Shown: piece by piece, positions 22,383-36,134 of the stretch
Numbering within the stretch: position 1 is the first letter of the stretch
Layout: each line of letters starts with the position of its first letter
Origin: Sphingobium sp. AP49
GTDB taxonomy: Bacteria > Pseudomonadota > Alphaproteobacteria > Sphingomonadales > Sphingomonadaceae
DNA length: 64,000 bases
Direction: 5' to 3'
NCBI RefSeq assembly: GCF_000281715.2
Contig: NZ_CP124576.1
Location: 565,501 to 629,500 of the forward strand
Notes under the pieces: model-generated
Database searches by the model: none
Told to the model about the DNA's origin: nothing
What the model saw: only the letters and a program-made list of their open reading frames with translations
Made by a program: the position numbers and the translations under genes

Positions 22383-24661
22383 CGGGCGGTGCGCACCGTC
22401 ACGGCAATCGACTTGTAGGCGGGGGTGCCGCTGGCCGGATCATAATCGTCGAGCGGGACGAGATTGTTCGCCTCGGGATAATAGGCGGCGAGCGATCCGC
22501 GCGCGATGGCGTGTCTGACGATGGTGAAGCCGCGCAATTCGCGGCCCGCCGGCGTCGTTACATCGACCTTGTCGCCATGGGCGAGGCCCATTTCGGCGAG
22601 GTCGATCTCGTTCGCGAAGATGATGTCGCGCCGGCCATGGATGCCGCGATAGCGATCATCATAGCTGTAGATGGTCGTATTATACTGGTCATGGCTGCGG
22701 ATGGTGGTGAGCAGCAGCGGCAGCGCGCCCTCGTCCGGCGCGGCCGGGTGGGTGATGAACTGCGCCTTGCCGCTGGGCGTGTTCCAGATGCGGTCGCTGG
22801 GGCCGATGGTCAGGCGAAAGCCGCCCGGATCGCGCACGCGGACGTTGAAGTCGCGGAAATCGGGATAGACCGCCTCGATCCCGTCGCGGATGCGGTCATA
22901 ATCGGCGACCATGCCGTCCCAGTCGGTGCGGCTGGCGGGCATGGCGGCTTTGGCCAGGCCGGCGACGATCGCCGGTTCGGAGCGGACATGGGGCGAGGGG
23001 GGCTTCAGCTTCCCGCGCGAGGCGTGGACCATCGACATGCTGTCCTCCACCGTCACCCATTGCGGGCCGGCGGCCTGCAGATCCAGTTCGGTGCGGCCAA
23101 GGCAGGGCAGGACCAATGTCTCGCGCGCGGTCAGCAGGCAGGTGCGGTTGAATTTGGTGAGGATGTTGACCGACAGGTCGAGCCGACGCACGGCGGCGAA
23201 ACAGGCGTCGGGATCGGGCATGGCGACGGCGAGATTGCCGCCGAGCGAAATCAGCGCCTTTGATTCGCCGGCGTGCATGGCGGCCAGTGCTTCCACCGCA
23301 TTATGGCCATGCTTGCGCGGCGACTGGATGGCAAAGGCGGTGTCGAGCCGTTGCAGCATCGCTTCGGTCGGCAATTCGGTGATGCCGACGGTGCGGTCGC
23401 CCTGCACATTGCTATGGCCGCGCAGCGGGCAGATGCCGGCACCCGGCTTGCCGACATTGCCGCGCAGCAGCAGCAGGTTGGCGAGCGCCTGCACATTCTG
23501 CGTGCCGTGGCGATGCTGGGTGATGCCCATGCCATAGCAGATGATGACCCGGTCGGCCTTGGCATAGACATGGGTCATGCTCTCGATCGCCTCGCGGGTG
23601 AGGCCGGACAGGCGCTCGATCCACGGCCATTGGGTCGCCTCGATATCGGCGCGCAGGGCGTCGAAGCCCTCGGTATGCTGGGCGATGAATTCGTGGTCGA
23701 TCGTGCCGGGCTGCTGCGCCTCGATCGCCAGCAGTGCCTTCATCATGCCCTTGAGCATTGCCATGTCGCCGCCGATCCGCACCTGATGATAGGCCGAGGC
23801 GAGCGGGGTGGCGCCGGTCGAGAGCATTTCGGTCGGGTGCTGGGGCGACTTGAAGCGCTCCAGCCCGCGTTCGCGCATCGGGTTGGCGACGATGATCGGC
23901 ACGCCGCGCTTGGAGGCGGCGGCGAGCGTGCTCAGCATGCGGGGATGGTTGGTGCCCGGATTATGGCCGATGCAGAAGATCGCGTCGGCATGGTCGAAAT
24001 CCTCCAGCGTCACCGTGCCCTTGCCGATGCCGATCGATTTGGGGAGGCCGGTGCTGGTCGCCTCATGACACATGTTCGAGCAGTCGGGGAAATTGTTGGT
24101 GCCGAATTCGCGGGCGAACAATTGGTAGAGGAAGGCGGATTCGTTCGAGGCGCGGCCCGAGCAGTAGAATTCGGCCTGATCGGCATGGTCGAGCGCCTGG
24201 AGCGCAGCGCCGGCGCGGGCAAAGGCCTCGTCCCAGCTGATCGGCACGAAATGGTCGGTCGCGGCATCATAGCGCAGCGGCTGCGTCAGGCGGCCGGCAT
24301 CTTCGAGCTTATGGTCGGTCCAGGTCCACAATTCGCTGACGCTGTAGCGGGCGAAGAAATCGGGATCGACGCGCTTGACCGTCGCTTCCCAGGTGACCGC
24401 CTTGGCGCCATTTTCGCAGAACTCGAACGAAGAGGTGTGCTTGGGGTCGGGCCAGGCGCAACCGGGACAGTCGAAGCCGTCGGGCTGGTTCATCTGGAGC
24501 AGGGCGCGAGTGTCGGGACTGGCGCGCATCTGTTCGGCGACCGTCTTTGCCACCGCGCGCAAGGCGCCCCAGCCGCCGGCGGGGCCGTCATAATGGGATA
24601 CGCCCTCGACCGTGTCAGGGATCAGGTCGTCGGCGGATTTGTCCATGGTCATGTATCCCAT
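22379..24661 (-). CDS. FdhF/YdeP-family molybdopterin oxidoreductase
   Basis: About 760 residues. Matches the YdeP/FdhF-like subgroup (TIGR01701 type): CPGCAWPDPKHTSSFEFCEN near the N-terminus, SELWTWTDHKLEDAGRLTQPL, QAEFYCSGRASNESAFLYQL, FCIGHNPGTNHPRML and the C-terminal molydopterin-guanine-dinucleotide domain with GRRDIIFANEIDLAEMGL. Activity as a true formate dehydrogenase is not established; E. coli YdeP is tied to acid resistance. Start is ambiguous among Met codons at 24661, 24652 and 24646. Paired with fdhD. Confidence 0.88.
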   Translation of the reverse strand: MGYMTMDKSADDLIPDTVEGVSHYDGPAGGWGALRAVAKTVAEQMRASPDTRALLQMNQPDGFDCPGCAWPDPKHTSSFEFCENGAKAVTWEATVKRVDPDFFARYSVSELWTWTDHKLEDAGRLTQPLRYDAATDHFVPISWDEAFARAGAALQALDHADQAEFYCSGRASNESAFLYQLFAREFGTNNFPDCSNMCHEATSTGLPKSIGIGKGTVTLEDFDHADAIFCIGHNPGTNHPRMLSTLAAASKRGVPIIVANPMRERGLERFKSPQHPTEMLSTGATPLASAYHQVRIGGDMAMLKGMMKALLAIEAQQPGTIDHEFIAQHTEGFDALRADIEATQWPWIERLSGLTREAIESMTHVYAKADRVIICYGMGITQHRHGTQNVQALANLLLLRGNVGKPGAGICPLRGHSNVQGDRTVGITELPTEAMLQRLDTAFAIQSPRKHGHNAVEALAAMHAGESKALISLGGNLAVAMPDPDACFAAVRRLDLSVNILTKFNRTCLLTARETLVLPCLGRTELDLQAAGPQWVTVEDSMSMVHASRGKLKPPSPHVRSEPAIVAGLAKAAMPASRTDWDGMVADYDRIRDGIEAVYPDFRDFNVRVRDPGGFRLTIGPSDRIWNTPSGKAQFITHPAAPDEGALPLLLTTIRSHDQYNTTIYSYDDRYRGIHGRRDIIFANEIDLAEMGLAHGDKVDVTTPAGRELRGFTIVRHAIARGSLAAYYPEANNLVPLDDYDPASGTPAYKSIAVTVRTAR

Positions 24662-24781
24662 ATCAGCTGGGTGCCCCACGACGGATATAGGAAAATTCGC
24701 CTGAATAACCAAGGCCGCAGGGATGCAACGAGGCACGCCGGGTGGGGCGTGATCTCGTCATCTACTGCTGTCATGAAATGA

Positions 24782-24868
24782 TGGTGCGGTCGAGAAGACT
24801 CGAACTTCCACGGCCTTTCGGCCACAACGACCTCAACGTTGCGCGTCTACCAATTCCGCCACGACCGC
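24782..24868 (-). tRNA. tRNA-Leu (anticodon GAG)
   Basis: Class II tRNA of 87 bases: acceptor GCGGTCG/CGACCGC, D-arm TGGCGGAATTGGTAGACGC, anticodon stem CAACG/CGTTG around TTGAGGT (anticodon GAG, reads CTC/CTT), long variable arm with GGCC/GGCC stem, T-arm GTTCGAGTC, and encoded CCA. Confidence 0.97.
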
Positions 24869-25008
24869 ACATCAACAGGGAAACCGGCGGGGCCGGTGTC
24901 TTGGTAGGAGGCGGCCCTTAGCAAAGGCTTTTGGGTCATGCAACAAGTGATCGGCATCGACGTTATGTTTGTTTGATCGGACGACGCGCGCGGAAAGGGA
25001 CTGGACCC

Positions 25009-25521
25009 ATGTCCATACATTTCTGGATCGGATCGGGCGCGACCATTATAGTGGCCGCTGCGATGGGCTTGGGCCTGGGTTCCTATGTCACCAGCCCGCA
25101 AAGGCCGGTAAGGGCGGCGATGGATGCGGATATCGGCGGTATCGACATGGCGGCATCGCAGGATCTGCCGCCCGTCGAGCGTGGGCCGGCAATCGTCAAT
25201 TGCACGGGATGCGGGCCGACGCTGGAGGAGCGGCGGATGAAGGCCGATATGGCGGGACTGGATGCCGATGGCATGATCGGCGGATCGCATGATTCGGCTG
25301 TACGCGATTATCTGGCGCAGGATGATGTGCCGGTTGAAACGGTGGCGCTGGGCGATCCGCCGCTGCCGCCGCCGACGGTAAGGAGCCATCGCCTGCCGCC
25401 GCAGATCGAGCGATTCGCGGCGGGCGAGGCGGAACCGCAAGCGGTGATGACGCCGGTCGCGACGGCATCGCCGCCTCCACCGGTTCCCGCAGAACCGGCA
25501 GAGGCGGGCTTGCCGCAGTAG
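25009..25521 (+). CDS. Hypothetical single-span protein with a CxxC motif
   Basis: 170 residues. One N-terminal membrane span (ATIIVAAAMGLGLGSYV), then a soluble part with IVNCTGCGPTLEERRMKAD, where Cys-x2-Cys could bind metal or be redox active, and a Pro-rich tail (PLPPPTVRSH, SPPPPVPAEP). The ATG at 25009 begins just before the hydrophobic segment. I do not recognise a named family. It converges with gltB, stop codons only 7 bases apart. Confidence 0.6.
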   Translation: MSIHFWIGSGATIIVAAAMGLGLGSYVTSPQRPVRAAMDADIGGIDMAASQDLPPVERGPAIVNCTGCGPTLEERRMKADMAGLDADGMIGGSHDSAVRDYLAQDDVPVETVALGDPPLPPPTVRSHRLPPQIERFAAGEAEPQAVMTPVATASPPPPVPAEPAEAGLPQ

Positions 25522-25528
25522 AGACAGG

Positions 25529-30064
<4,536 letters not shown>

Positions 30065-30113
30065 ATCGGGCCTTCCTTCCGATAATGAAATTCAGAAATG
30101 GACGAGCGCGCGC

Positions 30114-31565
30114 TTACGCGGCCTGTCGTTCGCCCGCCGCCGCCTTGGCCTTGGCCTTGAGATATTTGTGCATATGGTCGGTCACGTCGCGGCCGTCGCG
30201 GATCGCCCAGACCACAAGGCTTGCGCCGCGCACAATGTCGCCGGCGGCGAATACGCCGTCCATGCTGGTCATCATCGTCTTGTGATCGACGCGCAGCGTG
30301 CCCCAGCGGGTGACCGACAGATCGTCGGCACCGAACAGGCGGGGCAGGTCTTCGGGGTCATAGCCCAGTGCCTTGATGACCAGATCGGCTTCCAGCGTAT
30401 GCTCGCTGCCCGGATCGGGTTCGGGCGCGCGGCGGCCCGATGCGTCGGGCTGGCCAAGGCGCATCTTGGTCACCTTGACGCCGGTGACATGCTCCGTGCC
30501 CTCGAAGGCGATCGGCGCGGTCAGCCAGACGAACTCGACGCCTTCCTCCTCGGCATTGGCGACTTCGCGCTGCGAGCCGGGCATATTGTCGCGGTCGCGG
30601 CGATAGAGGCACTTCACCGACTTGGCGCCCTGGCGAATGGCGGTGCGGACGCAGTCCATCGCGGTGTCGCCGCCGCCGATCACGACGACATTCTTGCCGG
30701 TGGCGAGCAGGGTGCCATCCTGATGGCCGGGTACGGCATCGCCGAAGCCCGCCTTGTTGGAGGCGGTGAGATAGTCGAGCGCCTTGACCACGCCCGGTGC
30801 GCCGACGCCCGGCGCCTTGATGTCGCGGGCCTTGTAGACGCCGGTGGCGATCAGGATCGCGTCATGCTTGGCGCGCAGCTGTTCCATGCTGGCGTCGCGG
30901 CCGACCTCGAACCCTTCGTGGAAGATGATGCCGCCATCCTTGAGGCGCTGGACGCGGCGCATGACGACGTCCTTTTCCAGCTTGAAGCCGGGGATGCCAT
31001 AGGTCAGCAGGCCGCCGGCGCGGTCGTGCCGGTCATAGACATGCACTTCATAGCCCGCGACGCGCAGATATTCGGCGGTGGTGAGGCCGGCGGGGCCGGC
31101 ACCGATGACGCCGACCGACTGGCCGCGCGCGGCGCCGGGGACGAGCGGTTCGACCCAGCCTTCCTTCCAGGCGGTGTCGGTGATGAATTTTTCCACCGAG
31201 CCGATGGTGACCGATCCGTGGCCGGAAAATTCGATCACGCAATTGCCCTCGCACAGGCGGTCCTGCGGGCAGATGCGGCCGCAGATTTCCGGCATGGTGC
31301 TGGTCAGGTTCGACAGCTCATAGGCTTCGCGCAGGCGCCCTTCGGCCGTCAGGCGCAGCCAGTCGGGGATATGATTGTGCAGCGGGCAATGGGTCGAGCA
31401 ATAGGGCACGCCGCATTGCGAGCAGCGCGACGCCTGTTCCTCGGCCTTGTCCAGGATGAAGGACTTGCTGATTTCCAGAAAGTCCTCGGCGCGGGCGTCG
31501 GCGCCGCGCTTTTCCGGATAGGCCTGTTCCTTGCCCACGAACTTCAGCATCGGATTTTCAGCCAT
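30114..31565 (-). CDS. gltD: Glutamate synthase small subunit GltD
   Basis: 483 residues. NADPH-oxidising partner of GltB. N-terminal cysteines for two 4Fe-4S clusters (RCSQCGVPYCSTHCPLHNH, GRICPQDRLCEGNC), FAD site VGVIGAGPAGLTTAEYLR and NADPH site VVVIGGGDTAMDCVRTA are all intact. ATG at 31565 follows CAGGGA and gives the conserved MLKFVGKEQAYPEKR start. gltD precedes gltB, the reverse of the E. coli order. Confidence 0.96.
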   Translation of the reverse strand: MAENPMLKFVGKEQAYPEKRGADARAEDFLEISKSFILDKAEEQASRCSQCGVPYCSTHCPLHNHIPDWLRLTAEGRLREAYELSNLTSTMPEICGRICPQDRLCEGNCVIEFSGHGSVTIGSVEKFITDTAWKEGWVEPLVPGAARGQSVGVIGAGPAGLTTAEYLRVAGYEVHVYDRHDRAGGLLTYGIPGFKLEKDVVMRRVQRLKDGGIIFHEGFEVGRDASMEQLRAKHDAILIATGVYKARDIKAPGVGAPGVVKALDYLTASNKAGFGDAVPGHQDGTLLATGKNVVVIGGGDTAMDCVRTAIRQGAKSVKCLYRRDRDNMPGSQREVANAEEEGVEFVWLTAPIAFEGTEHVTGVKVTKMRLGQPDASGRRAPEPDPGSEHTLEADLVIKALGYDPEDLPRLFGADDLSVTRWGTLRVDHKTMMTSMDGVFAAGDIVRGASLVVWAIRDGRDVTDHMHKYLKAKAKAAAGERQAA

Positions 31566-31731
31566 GGCATTTCCCTGCAGATGATTATTTGCAGTGCGCA
31601 TAGCAGGAAAACCCACGGAGTCACGCGGATTCTGGCAATTAAGACAGCAAAACTGACCTATTATCTATCGTTATTGGAAAGGACTGTCGCGGCGCTGTAA
31701 TTTTCTTTCAATTATTGCGGCCGATATGGAC

Positions 31732-32541
31732 CTATCTCAAGGTGAGCCAGATCAGAGCACCGATGCCGGCAATGATTCGATACAAAGCGAAGGGCGCGAA
31801 GCCGTGACGCGACACCAGGCCGACGAACCATCGGATCACCAGCAGCGCGACGATGAAGGAGACGATGAAGCCGAGCGCGATGCTGTCCCAGCCGACCTGG
31901 GCGCTGGTGAGCTGGTCGCCCTTCTTGAGCAGTTCGAGCGTCGAGGCGCCGAGCATGGTCGGGATGGCGAGGAAGAAGCTGAATTCGGCGGCGGTGCGGC
32001 GTTCGACGCCGAGGGCGAGGGCACCCATGATGGTCGCGCCAGAGCGGCTGACGCCCGGCACCATGGCCAAGCACTGGATGAAGCCGATGCCGATGACGCG
32101 GACCAGCGGAATGTCGGCAATGCCGTGGAAGCGCTGGTCCTTGATGAGGCGCTCGATCACCAGGATGGCGACGCCGCCGACGACCAGCGCGCAGGCCACG
32201 ACCCGGGGTGAGCCGAGCAGCGTGTCGATATAGTCGTGCAGGGCGAGGCCGATGACGACGGCGGGGATGAAGGCGACCAGCAGGTTGCGCACGAAGCGGA
32301 TGCTGACCGGGTCGAGGCGGAGCAGGCCCATGGCGACAGCCCAGAAGGTGCGCCAGTAGAGGACGACGACGGCGAGGATCGCGCCGAGCTGGATCATGAC
32401 GTTGAACATCGCCCAGACCGAGGCATCATAGCCGAGCAGTTCGCTCGCCAGGATGAGGTGGCCGGTCGAGGACACGGGGAGAAATTCGGTCAATCCCTCC
32501 ACGATGCCGAGCAGGATGACCGTCAGATAGTGCATGTCCAT
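31732..32541 (-). CDS. uppP: Undecaprenyl-diphosphatase UppP (BacA)
   Basis: 269 residues, integral inner-membrane enzyme that recycles undecaprenyl diphosphate for cell-wall synthesis. The catalytic motif EGLTEFLPVSSTGH (residues 15-28) and the second motif PGVSRSGATIMGAL are intact, with about eight hydrophobic segments. Bacitracin resistance follows from overexpression in relatives. Stands alone; 31566-31731 upstream of gltD holds nothing recognisable. Confidence 0.95.
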   Translation of the reverse strand: MDMHYLTVILLGIVEGLTEFLPVSSTGHLILASELLGYDASVWAMFNVMIQLGAILAVVVLYWRTFWAVAMGLLRLDPVSIRFVRNLLVAFIPAVVIGLALHDYIDTLLGSPRVVACALVVGGVAILVIERLIKDQRFHGIADIPLVRVIGIGFIQCLAMVPGVSRSGATIMGALALGVERRTAAEFSFFLAIPTMLGASTLELLKKGDQLTSAQVGWDSIALGFIVSFIVALLVIRWFVGLVSRHGFAPFALYRIIAGIGALIWLTLR

Positions 32542-32580
32542 GGGGATGTCGGATCCTCAAGCAGGGGGCGCATAAGCCAA

Positions 32581-32670
32581 GCCCTCCCCCCGCGAAGGGA
32601 GAGGGCCGGGCAATGCCTATATGTCAGGGCTGCACCATGCCGCAGTGCAGCGAAAAGGCAAAGCGGCATG
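32581..32670 (-). terminator. Hairpins after the NDUFA9-like gene
   Basis: GCCCTC/GAGGGC (32581-32606) and a perfect 8-bp CATGCCGC/GCGGCATG stem (32636-32670, 19-base loop) lie between the NDUFA9-like stop and uppP. Neither has a T-run. They are probably transcript-end structures; the 183-base gap contains no gene. Confidence 0.4.
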
Positions 32671-32724
32671 GCCACGGCCGGTCGCGGCCGATCATCGGCC
32701 CGTCGAGCCGATGGCGGGAATGGA

Positions 32725-33654
32725 TCAGGCCTTCACGCGGCCGGCGAAGCGGCCATGGCTGCGATAGGGGATCATCCAGCGTTCGGCGACGGCCACCATG
32801 GGGGTCGGGGCGACGCCCAGTGCTTCAAGGCCCGGCGCGCCCGGTGCGGCGACATTGTCCTGGCCCAGCATGGCGAGCTGGTCGCGGGTGATCGGGCTGC
32901 CGGGCAGCAGGGCCAGCAGCGAGGCGAAGGCGCCGGGCACCTCGACCAGCGGCTTGCCGCCACGGCCGATCGCCTTGGCGACCCAGGCGTTGATCTCCTT
33001 CATGCTCATGATCTGCGGACCGGCGAGCTCGAAGGTCTTGCCGCCATGGACGCCCGGCTGTTCCGCCGCGTTGGCGATCGCCTCGGCGACGTCGCCGACA
33101 TAGACGGGCTGGAATTTGGTGTTCGCACCGATCACCGGCACGACCGGGCCGCTGCTGGCGACGCCGGCGAAGCGGTTGAGGAACTGGTCCTCCTGGCCGA
33201 AGATGATCGACGGACGGACGATGGTCGCGGTCGGGAAGGCGGCCAGCACGGCGGCTTCGCCCGCAGCCTTGGACCGACCATAAGCCGAGGGGCTGCTGGC
33301 ATCGGCGCCGATCGCCGAGACATGGACGAGGGCGGTGACGCCCGCAGTTGCGGCTGCCTTTGCGACATTGGCCGCGCCCTCATGCTGGACCGCGTCGAAA
33401 TCGCCGCTGAGGATGCCGACCAGATTGATGACGATGTCGCTGCCATGGAGCGCGCGGGCGACGGTATCGGGCTTGCGGATATCCGCCGCGACGAACTGGG
33501 TCTGGCCCAGATTGCCGAGCGCCTTGACCTTGAAGGCAGAGGCCAGGTCGCGCTGGGCGATGCGCACCCGCGCGCCGCGCGCCATCAGCGCCTGGGCGAC
33601 CTGGCGCCCAAGAAAGCCGCCGCCGCCGAAGATCGTTACCAGATTGTCCTGCAT
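32725..33654 (-). CDS. Complex I NDUFA9-like, NAD(P)-binding atypical SDR
   Basis: 309 residues. Rossmann start NLVTIFGGGGFLGRQVAQAL, then the atypical-SDR features VINLVGILSG, HVSAIGADASSPSAYGRSKA and the FQPVYVGDVAEAI segment found in the NDUFA9 family. In mitochondria NDUFA9 is an accessory subunit of complex I; bacterial members may have a respiratory or quinone-related role. The ATG at 33654 puts the Gly-rich loop at residue 10; the frame is open further upstream but not conserved-looking. Confidence 0.87.
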   Translation of the reverse strand: MQDNLVTIFGGGGFLGRQVAQALMARGARVRIAQRDLASAFKVKALGNLGQTQFVAADIRKPDTVARALHGSDIVINLVGILSGDFDAVQHEGAANVAKAAATAGVTALVHVSAIGADASSPSAYGRSKAAGEAAVLAAFPTATIVRPSIIFGQEDQFLNRFAGVASSGPVVPVIGANTKFQPVYVGDVAEAIANAAEQPGVHGGKTFELAGPQIMSMKEINAWVAKAIGRGGKPLVEVPGAFASLLALLPGSPITRDQLAMLGQDNVAAPGAPGLEALGVAPTPMVAVAERWMIPYRSHGRFAGRVKA

Positions 33655-33804
33655 CACGCGCGTCCCATGCTGTTCGAAAAGGGGAAAGATCGTGCCGTTC
33701 CCCTTGCAACTTCCGCCGCCCGCTGACAACCGCCCGCTGGCGGCGGCGTTCCGTTTTCTAATCGGGTGGTATCACCCGATGGCTCGGAAAACGCGACCAG
33801 CCAA

Positions 33805-34383
33805 TCAGCCGATCCAGCCCTGCAGTCCGGCGATCATCCACAGGCCCAGCAGCAGGAAGAGCAGGGCCGCGCCGATCTGCAGCGCGCGCATCGGTACCCG
33901 CTGCGCCAGCGCTTCGCCGAACAGCACGGCGGGGACATTGGCCAGCATCATGCCGCAGGTGGTGCCGGCGGTGACGGCGAGCAGATTGTCGAACTGGGCG
34001 CCCAGCGCCACGGTCGCGACCTGGGTCTTGTCACCCATCTCGACCAGGAAGAAGGCAACCAGCGTCGTCACGAACACGCCGGCCTTCGACGGGGCCTTGA
34101 GCGGCGCATCCTCGTCGATCTTGTCGGGTACCAGGGTCCAGAGCGCCATCGCGATGAAGCTGGCTGCCACGGCATAGCGGAACCAGGGCTGCGTCAGCAC
34201 GCCCGCGATCGAATGGCCGACCAGTGCGGCAAGGAAATGATTGGCGATCGTGGCGACGAAGATGCCCAGGATGATCGGCACCGGCTTGCGAAAACGGGTG
34301 GCGAGCAGCATGGCGAGCAACTGCGTCTTGTCGCCCATTTCGGCGAGCGCGACGAGAGCGGTGGAGGTGAGGAAGGCTTCCAT
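33805..34383 (-). CDS. UPF0016/GDT1 (TMEM165) family cation transporter
   Basis: 192 residues, six predicted spans. Two copies of the family motif E-x-G-D-K-T are visible: LAEMGDKTQLL (residues 14-22) and LVEMGDKTQVA, in two inverted halves linked by a short charged loop (DKIDEDAPLK). Bacterial relatives export Mn2+; eukaryotic ones move Mn2+/Ca2+ in the Golgi. Metal specificity here is inference. The 5' leader is highly structured (see the next entry). Confidence 0.92.
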   Translation of the reverse strand: MEAFLTSTALVALAEMGDKTQLLAMLLATRFRKPVPIILGIFVATIANHFLAALVGHSIAGVLTQPWFRYAVAASFIAMALWTLVPDKIDEDAPLKAPSKAGVFVTTLVAFFLVEMGDKTQVATVALGAQFDNLLAVTAGTTCGMMLANVPAVLFGEALAQRVPMRALQIGAALLFLLLGLWMIAGLQGWIG

Positions 34384-34539
34384 GAATATCGTCCGGGCCG
34401 GGCTAAAACCAAAGACACAATGCCACCGTCTTCCCCGCCCGGCCGGACTGGGAAGCCGATGCCATTGGTCTCGCCCGATGCGGCTGATACCGCGTCCCAT
34501 ATGCCATGACCTCTCGGCCAAATATGTTGACATATGGCC
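34384..34539 (-). promoter_or_regulatory. Structured 5' leader and inverted repeat upstream of the GDT1 gene
   Basis: Directly before the start codon, GCCCGGCCGGAC (34437-34448) pairs with GTCCGGGCCGGGC (34391-34403), a 12-bp stem with one bulge that leaves only seven bases before the ATG. Further up, GGCCAAATATG and CATATGGCC at 34516-34539 form an AT-rich dyad suited to a metalloregulator. Genes of this family often have a Mn2+ (yybP-ykoY) riboswitch, but I do not find its conserved GGGGAGUA loop, so that label is not applied. Confidence 0.45.
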
Positions 34540-34618
34540 CGTCCCGTCAGCGGAACGGCTGGCTACTCCCCAGATGACGCGCTAGCCTGTAGCCGGACAG
34601 GCCGCGAAAGGCAAGCCG

Positions 34619-35035
34619 ATGAGGACGGGCGACAACAAGACGACGGAGACGGCGGTGGACGTCGCCGCCTATCTCGACGGGGTGGAGCCGGCCGAGCGGC
34701 AAGCGGATGGGCACATCGTCGCGGCGCTGATGGCGCGGCTGTCGGGCGAGCCTGCACGCATGTGGGGGCCGAGCATCATCGGCTTTGGCCGCTATCATTA
34801 TCGCTATGACAGCGGGCGCGAGGGCGACATGTGCCGGATCGGCTTTTCGCCGCGCAAGGCGGAGCTGGTCTTCTATCTGGCCGGCCTCGACGACGCCGAT
34901 CTTGTCCCGCTGGGCAAGTATCGGCGGGGCAAGGGCTGTCTTTATGTCAAGCGGCTCGACAATATCGACATGGCGGTGCTGGAGGCGCTGATCGGCAAGA
35001 GCCTTGCCCATATGGATGGACTCTATCCGCGATAA
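34619..35035 (+). CDS. DUF1801 (YdhG-like) protein
   Basis: 138 residues, single DUF1801 domain. Recognised by PARMWGPSIIGFGRYHYRYDSGREGD and FSPRKAELVFYLAG, with the C-terminal LGKYRRGKGCLYVKRLDNID typical of the family. Function unknown; the fold resembles frataxin-like or iron-chaperone proteins in some annotations, but no ligand residues can be assigned. Stands alone; converges with the next gene (stops 7 bases apart). Confidence 0.88.
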   Translation: MRTGDNKTTETAVDVAAYLDGVEPAERQADGHIVAALMARLSGEPARMWGPSIIGFGRYHYRYDSGREGDMCRIGFSPRKAELVFYLAGLDDADLVPLGKYRRGKGCLYVKRLDNIDMAVLEALIGKSLAHMDGLYPR

Positions 35036-35042
35036 AGGTGGG

Positions 35043-35447
35043 TCAGGGTGGTGTGTCCTGGCTTTCCTTCATCCGTCGTTCGGCAAACCATTGGGCCATG
35101 GTCTGGGCAAAGCAGCCGGTATTGGCGCCACCGATTGCCGAACAGCCCATCGGGCCGGAATTGCGCTGGACCTGCTCCATCGTCGCGACCTGGCTGCCCC
35201 AGCCGGGACCGCCCGCCGGTTCGGGCTTTTCACGCAGCTTCTTGGGAATGCGATAGCGTTCCGATTCGGGCTTGCGGGCACAGACGACGATCTCGTTGGG
35301 GTCCGCACCCTGTGGGCAGGGATCGTCGCCATAGACGATCAGGTTGAAAATCTTGTCCGGTGGCGGTTCGGCCTGGGCTGCGGCCGGCGCAGCGGGCAAT
35401 GCCAGGGTGAGCAGGCCGGCGAGCAGGAGGGGGTGGGGCAGACGCAT
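35043..35447 (-). CDS. Secreted hypothetical protein, tandem paralogue 1
   Basis: 134 residues with a signal peptide (LLLAGLLTLALPAAPAAAQA). The mature part has NLIVYGDDPCPQG, EIVVCARKPESERYRIPKKLR and ANTGCFAQTMAQW, i.e. four or more cysteines at conserved places that may form disulfides. The next gene encodes a protein with the same motifs. I know this as a conserved sphingomonad hypothetical but of no known function. ATG at 35447 begins the signal peptide. Confidence 0.75.
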   Translation of the reverse strand: MRLPHPLLLAGLLTLALPAAPAAAQAEPPPDKIFNLIVYGDDPCPQGADPNEIVVCARKPESERYRIPKKLREKPEPAGGPGWGSQVATMEQVQRNSGPMGCSAIGGANTGCFAQTMAQWFAERRMKESQDTPP

Positions 35448-35558
35448 TATGGCAATTCCTTCATTCGCCCCTATCATTCATCCCCGTCCCGCATTTCCCT
35501 GGCGCGGCACTATCTCAACTGACGTCGCCGCGACGCCCAAACCGTCGCGGCAGGCCCG

Positions 35559-36119
35559 TCAGTGCCTGGGTGGCGTTTCCTGATCCTGCGCTTTCTTTGC
35601 ATCGGCATCGGCCTTTTCCTCGGCCTTGACGCGCTTTTCGATCGCCTCGCTGTCTGCGTCGATCGTCGACAGGCGCTTGGTGCGCTCCGCTTCAACCAGG
35701 TCCTTCCAGCTGGCGTTGTCGGCCTGCTGTCGTTCCGCCTTGGCCAGACGCGACAGCTTGGCGAAGCAGCCGGTGGCGCCGCCGCCGCCGGTGGGCGAAC
35801 AGCTTTCGATACCATCACGGCCGATATATTCCATCGACTTCACCCGCTCGCCCCAGGCCTGGTGGCTGGGCTGGTTCGGGTCACCACGCAGCGGCTCTGG
35901 AATGCGATAGCGTTCTTCCTCGCCCTTGCGTGCGCACACGACGATGTCATCGCCCGCGCTCTGCGGGCAGGCATCGTCGCCATAGACGATGACCAGATTG
36001 ACCTTTTCGGACGCGGTGCCTGTGGCGGCCGTGGGGGCGCTGTCCTGCTGCGCCAGTGCCGGGACGGCGGTGCCCAGCATCAGGCCGGCGGCGAGGGTGA
36101 TCAGCGGAGTTTTCATCAT
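35559..36119 (-). CDS. Secreted hypothetical protein, tandem paralogue 2
   Basis: 186 residues: signal peptide (ITLAAGLMLGTAVPALA), the shared core (LVIVYGDDACPQS, DDIVVCARKGEEERYRIPEPLR, GATGCFAKLSRLA) and an added C-terminal charged helix (KRVKAEEKADADAKKAQDQE) that should be a coiled coil. Cys spacing matches the preceding gene product, so the pair arose by duplication. Upstream of coq7's end by 15 bases. Function unknown. Confidence 0.75.
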   Translation of the reverse strand: MMKTPLITLAAGLMLGTAVPALAQQDSAPTAATGTASEKVNLVIVYGDDACPQSAGDDIVVCARKGEEERYRIPEPLRGDPNQPSHQAWGERVKSMEYIGRDGIESCSPTGGGGATGCFAKLSRLAKAERQQADNASWKDLVEAERTKRLSTIDADSEAIEKRVKAEEKADADAKKAQDQETPPRH

Positions 36120-36134
36120 CGGTCCGTCCCTTGT

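Noticed and set aside
34384..34539. yybP-ykoY manganese riboswitch
   Set aside because: The conserved GGGGAGUA loop and matching second loop were not found, so only a structured leader is reported.
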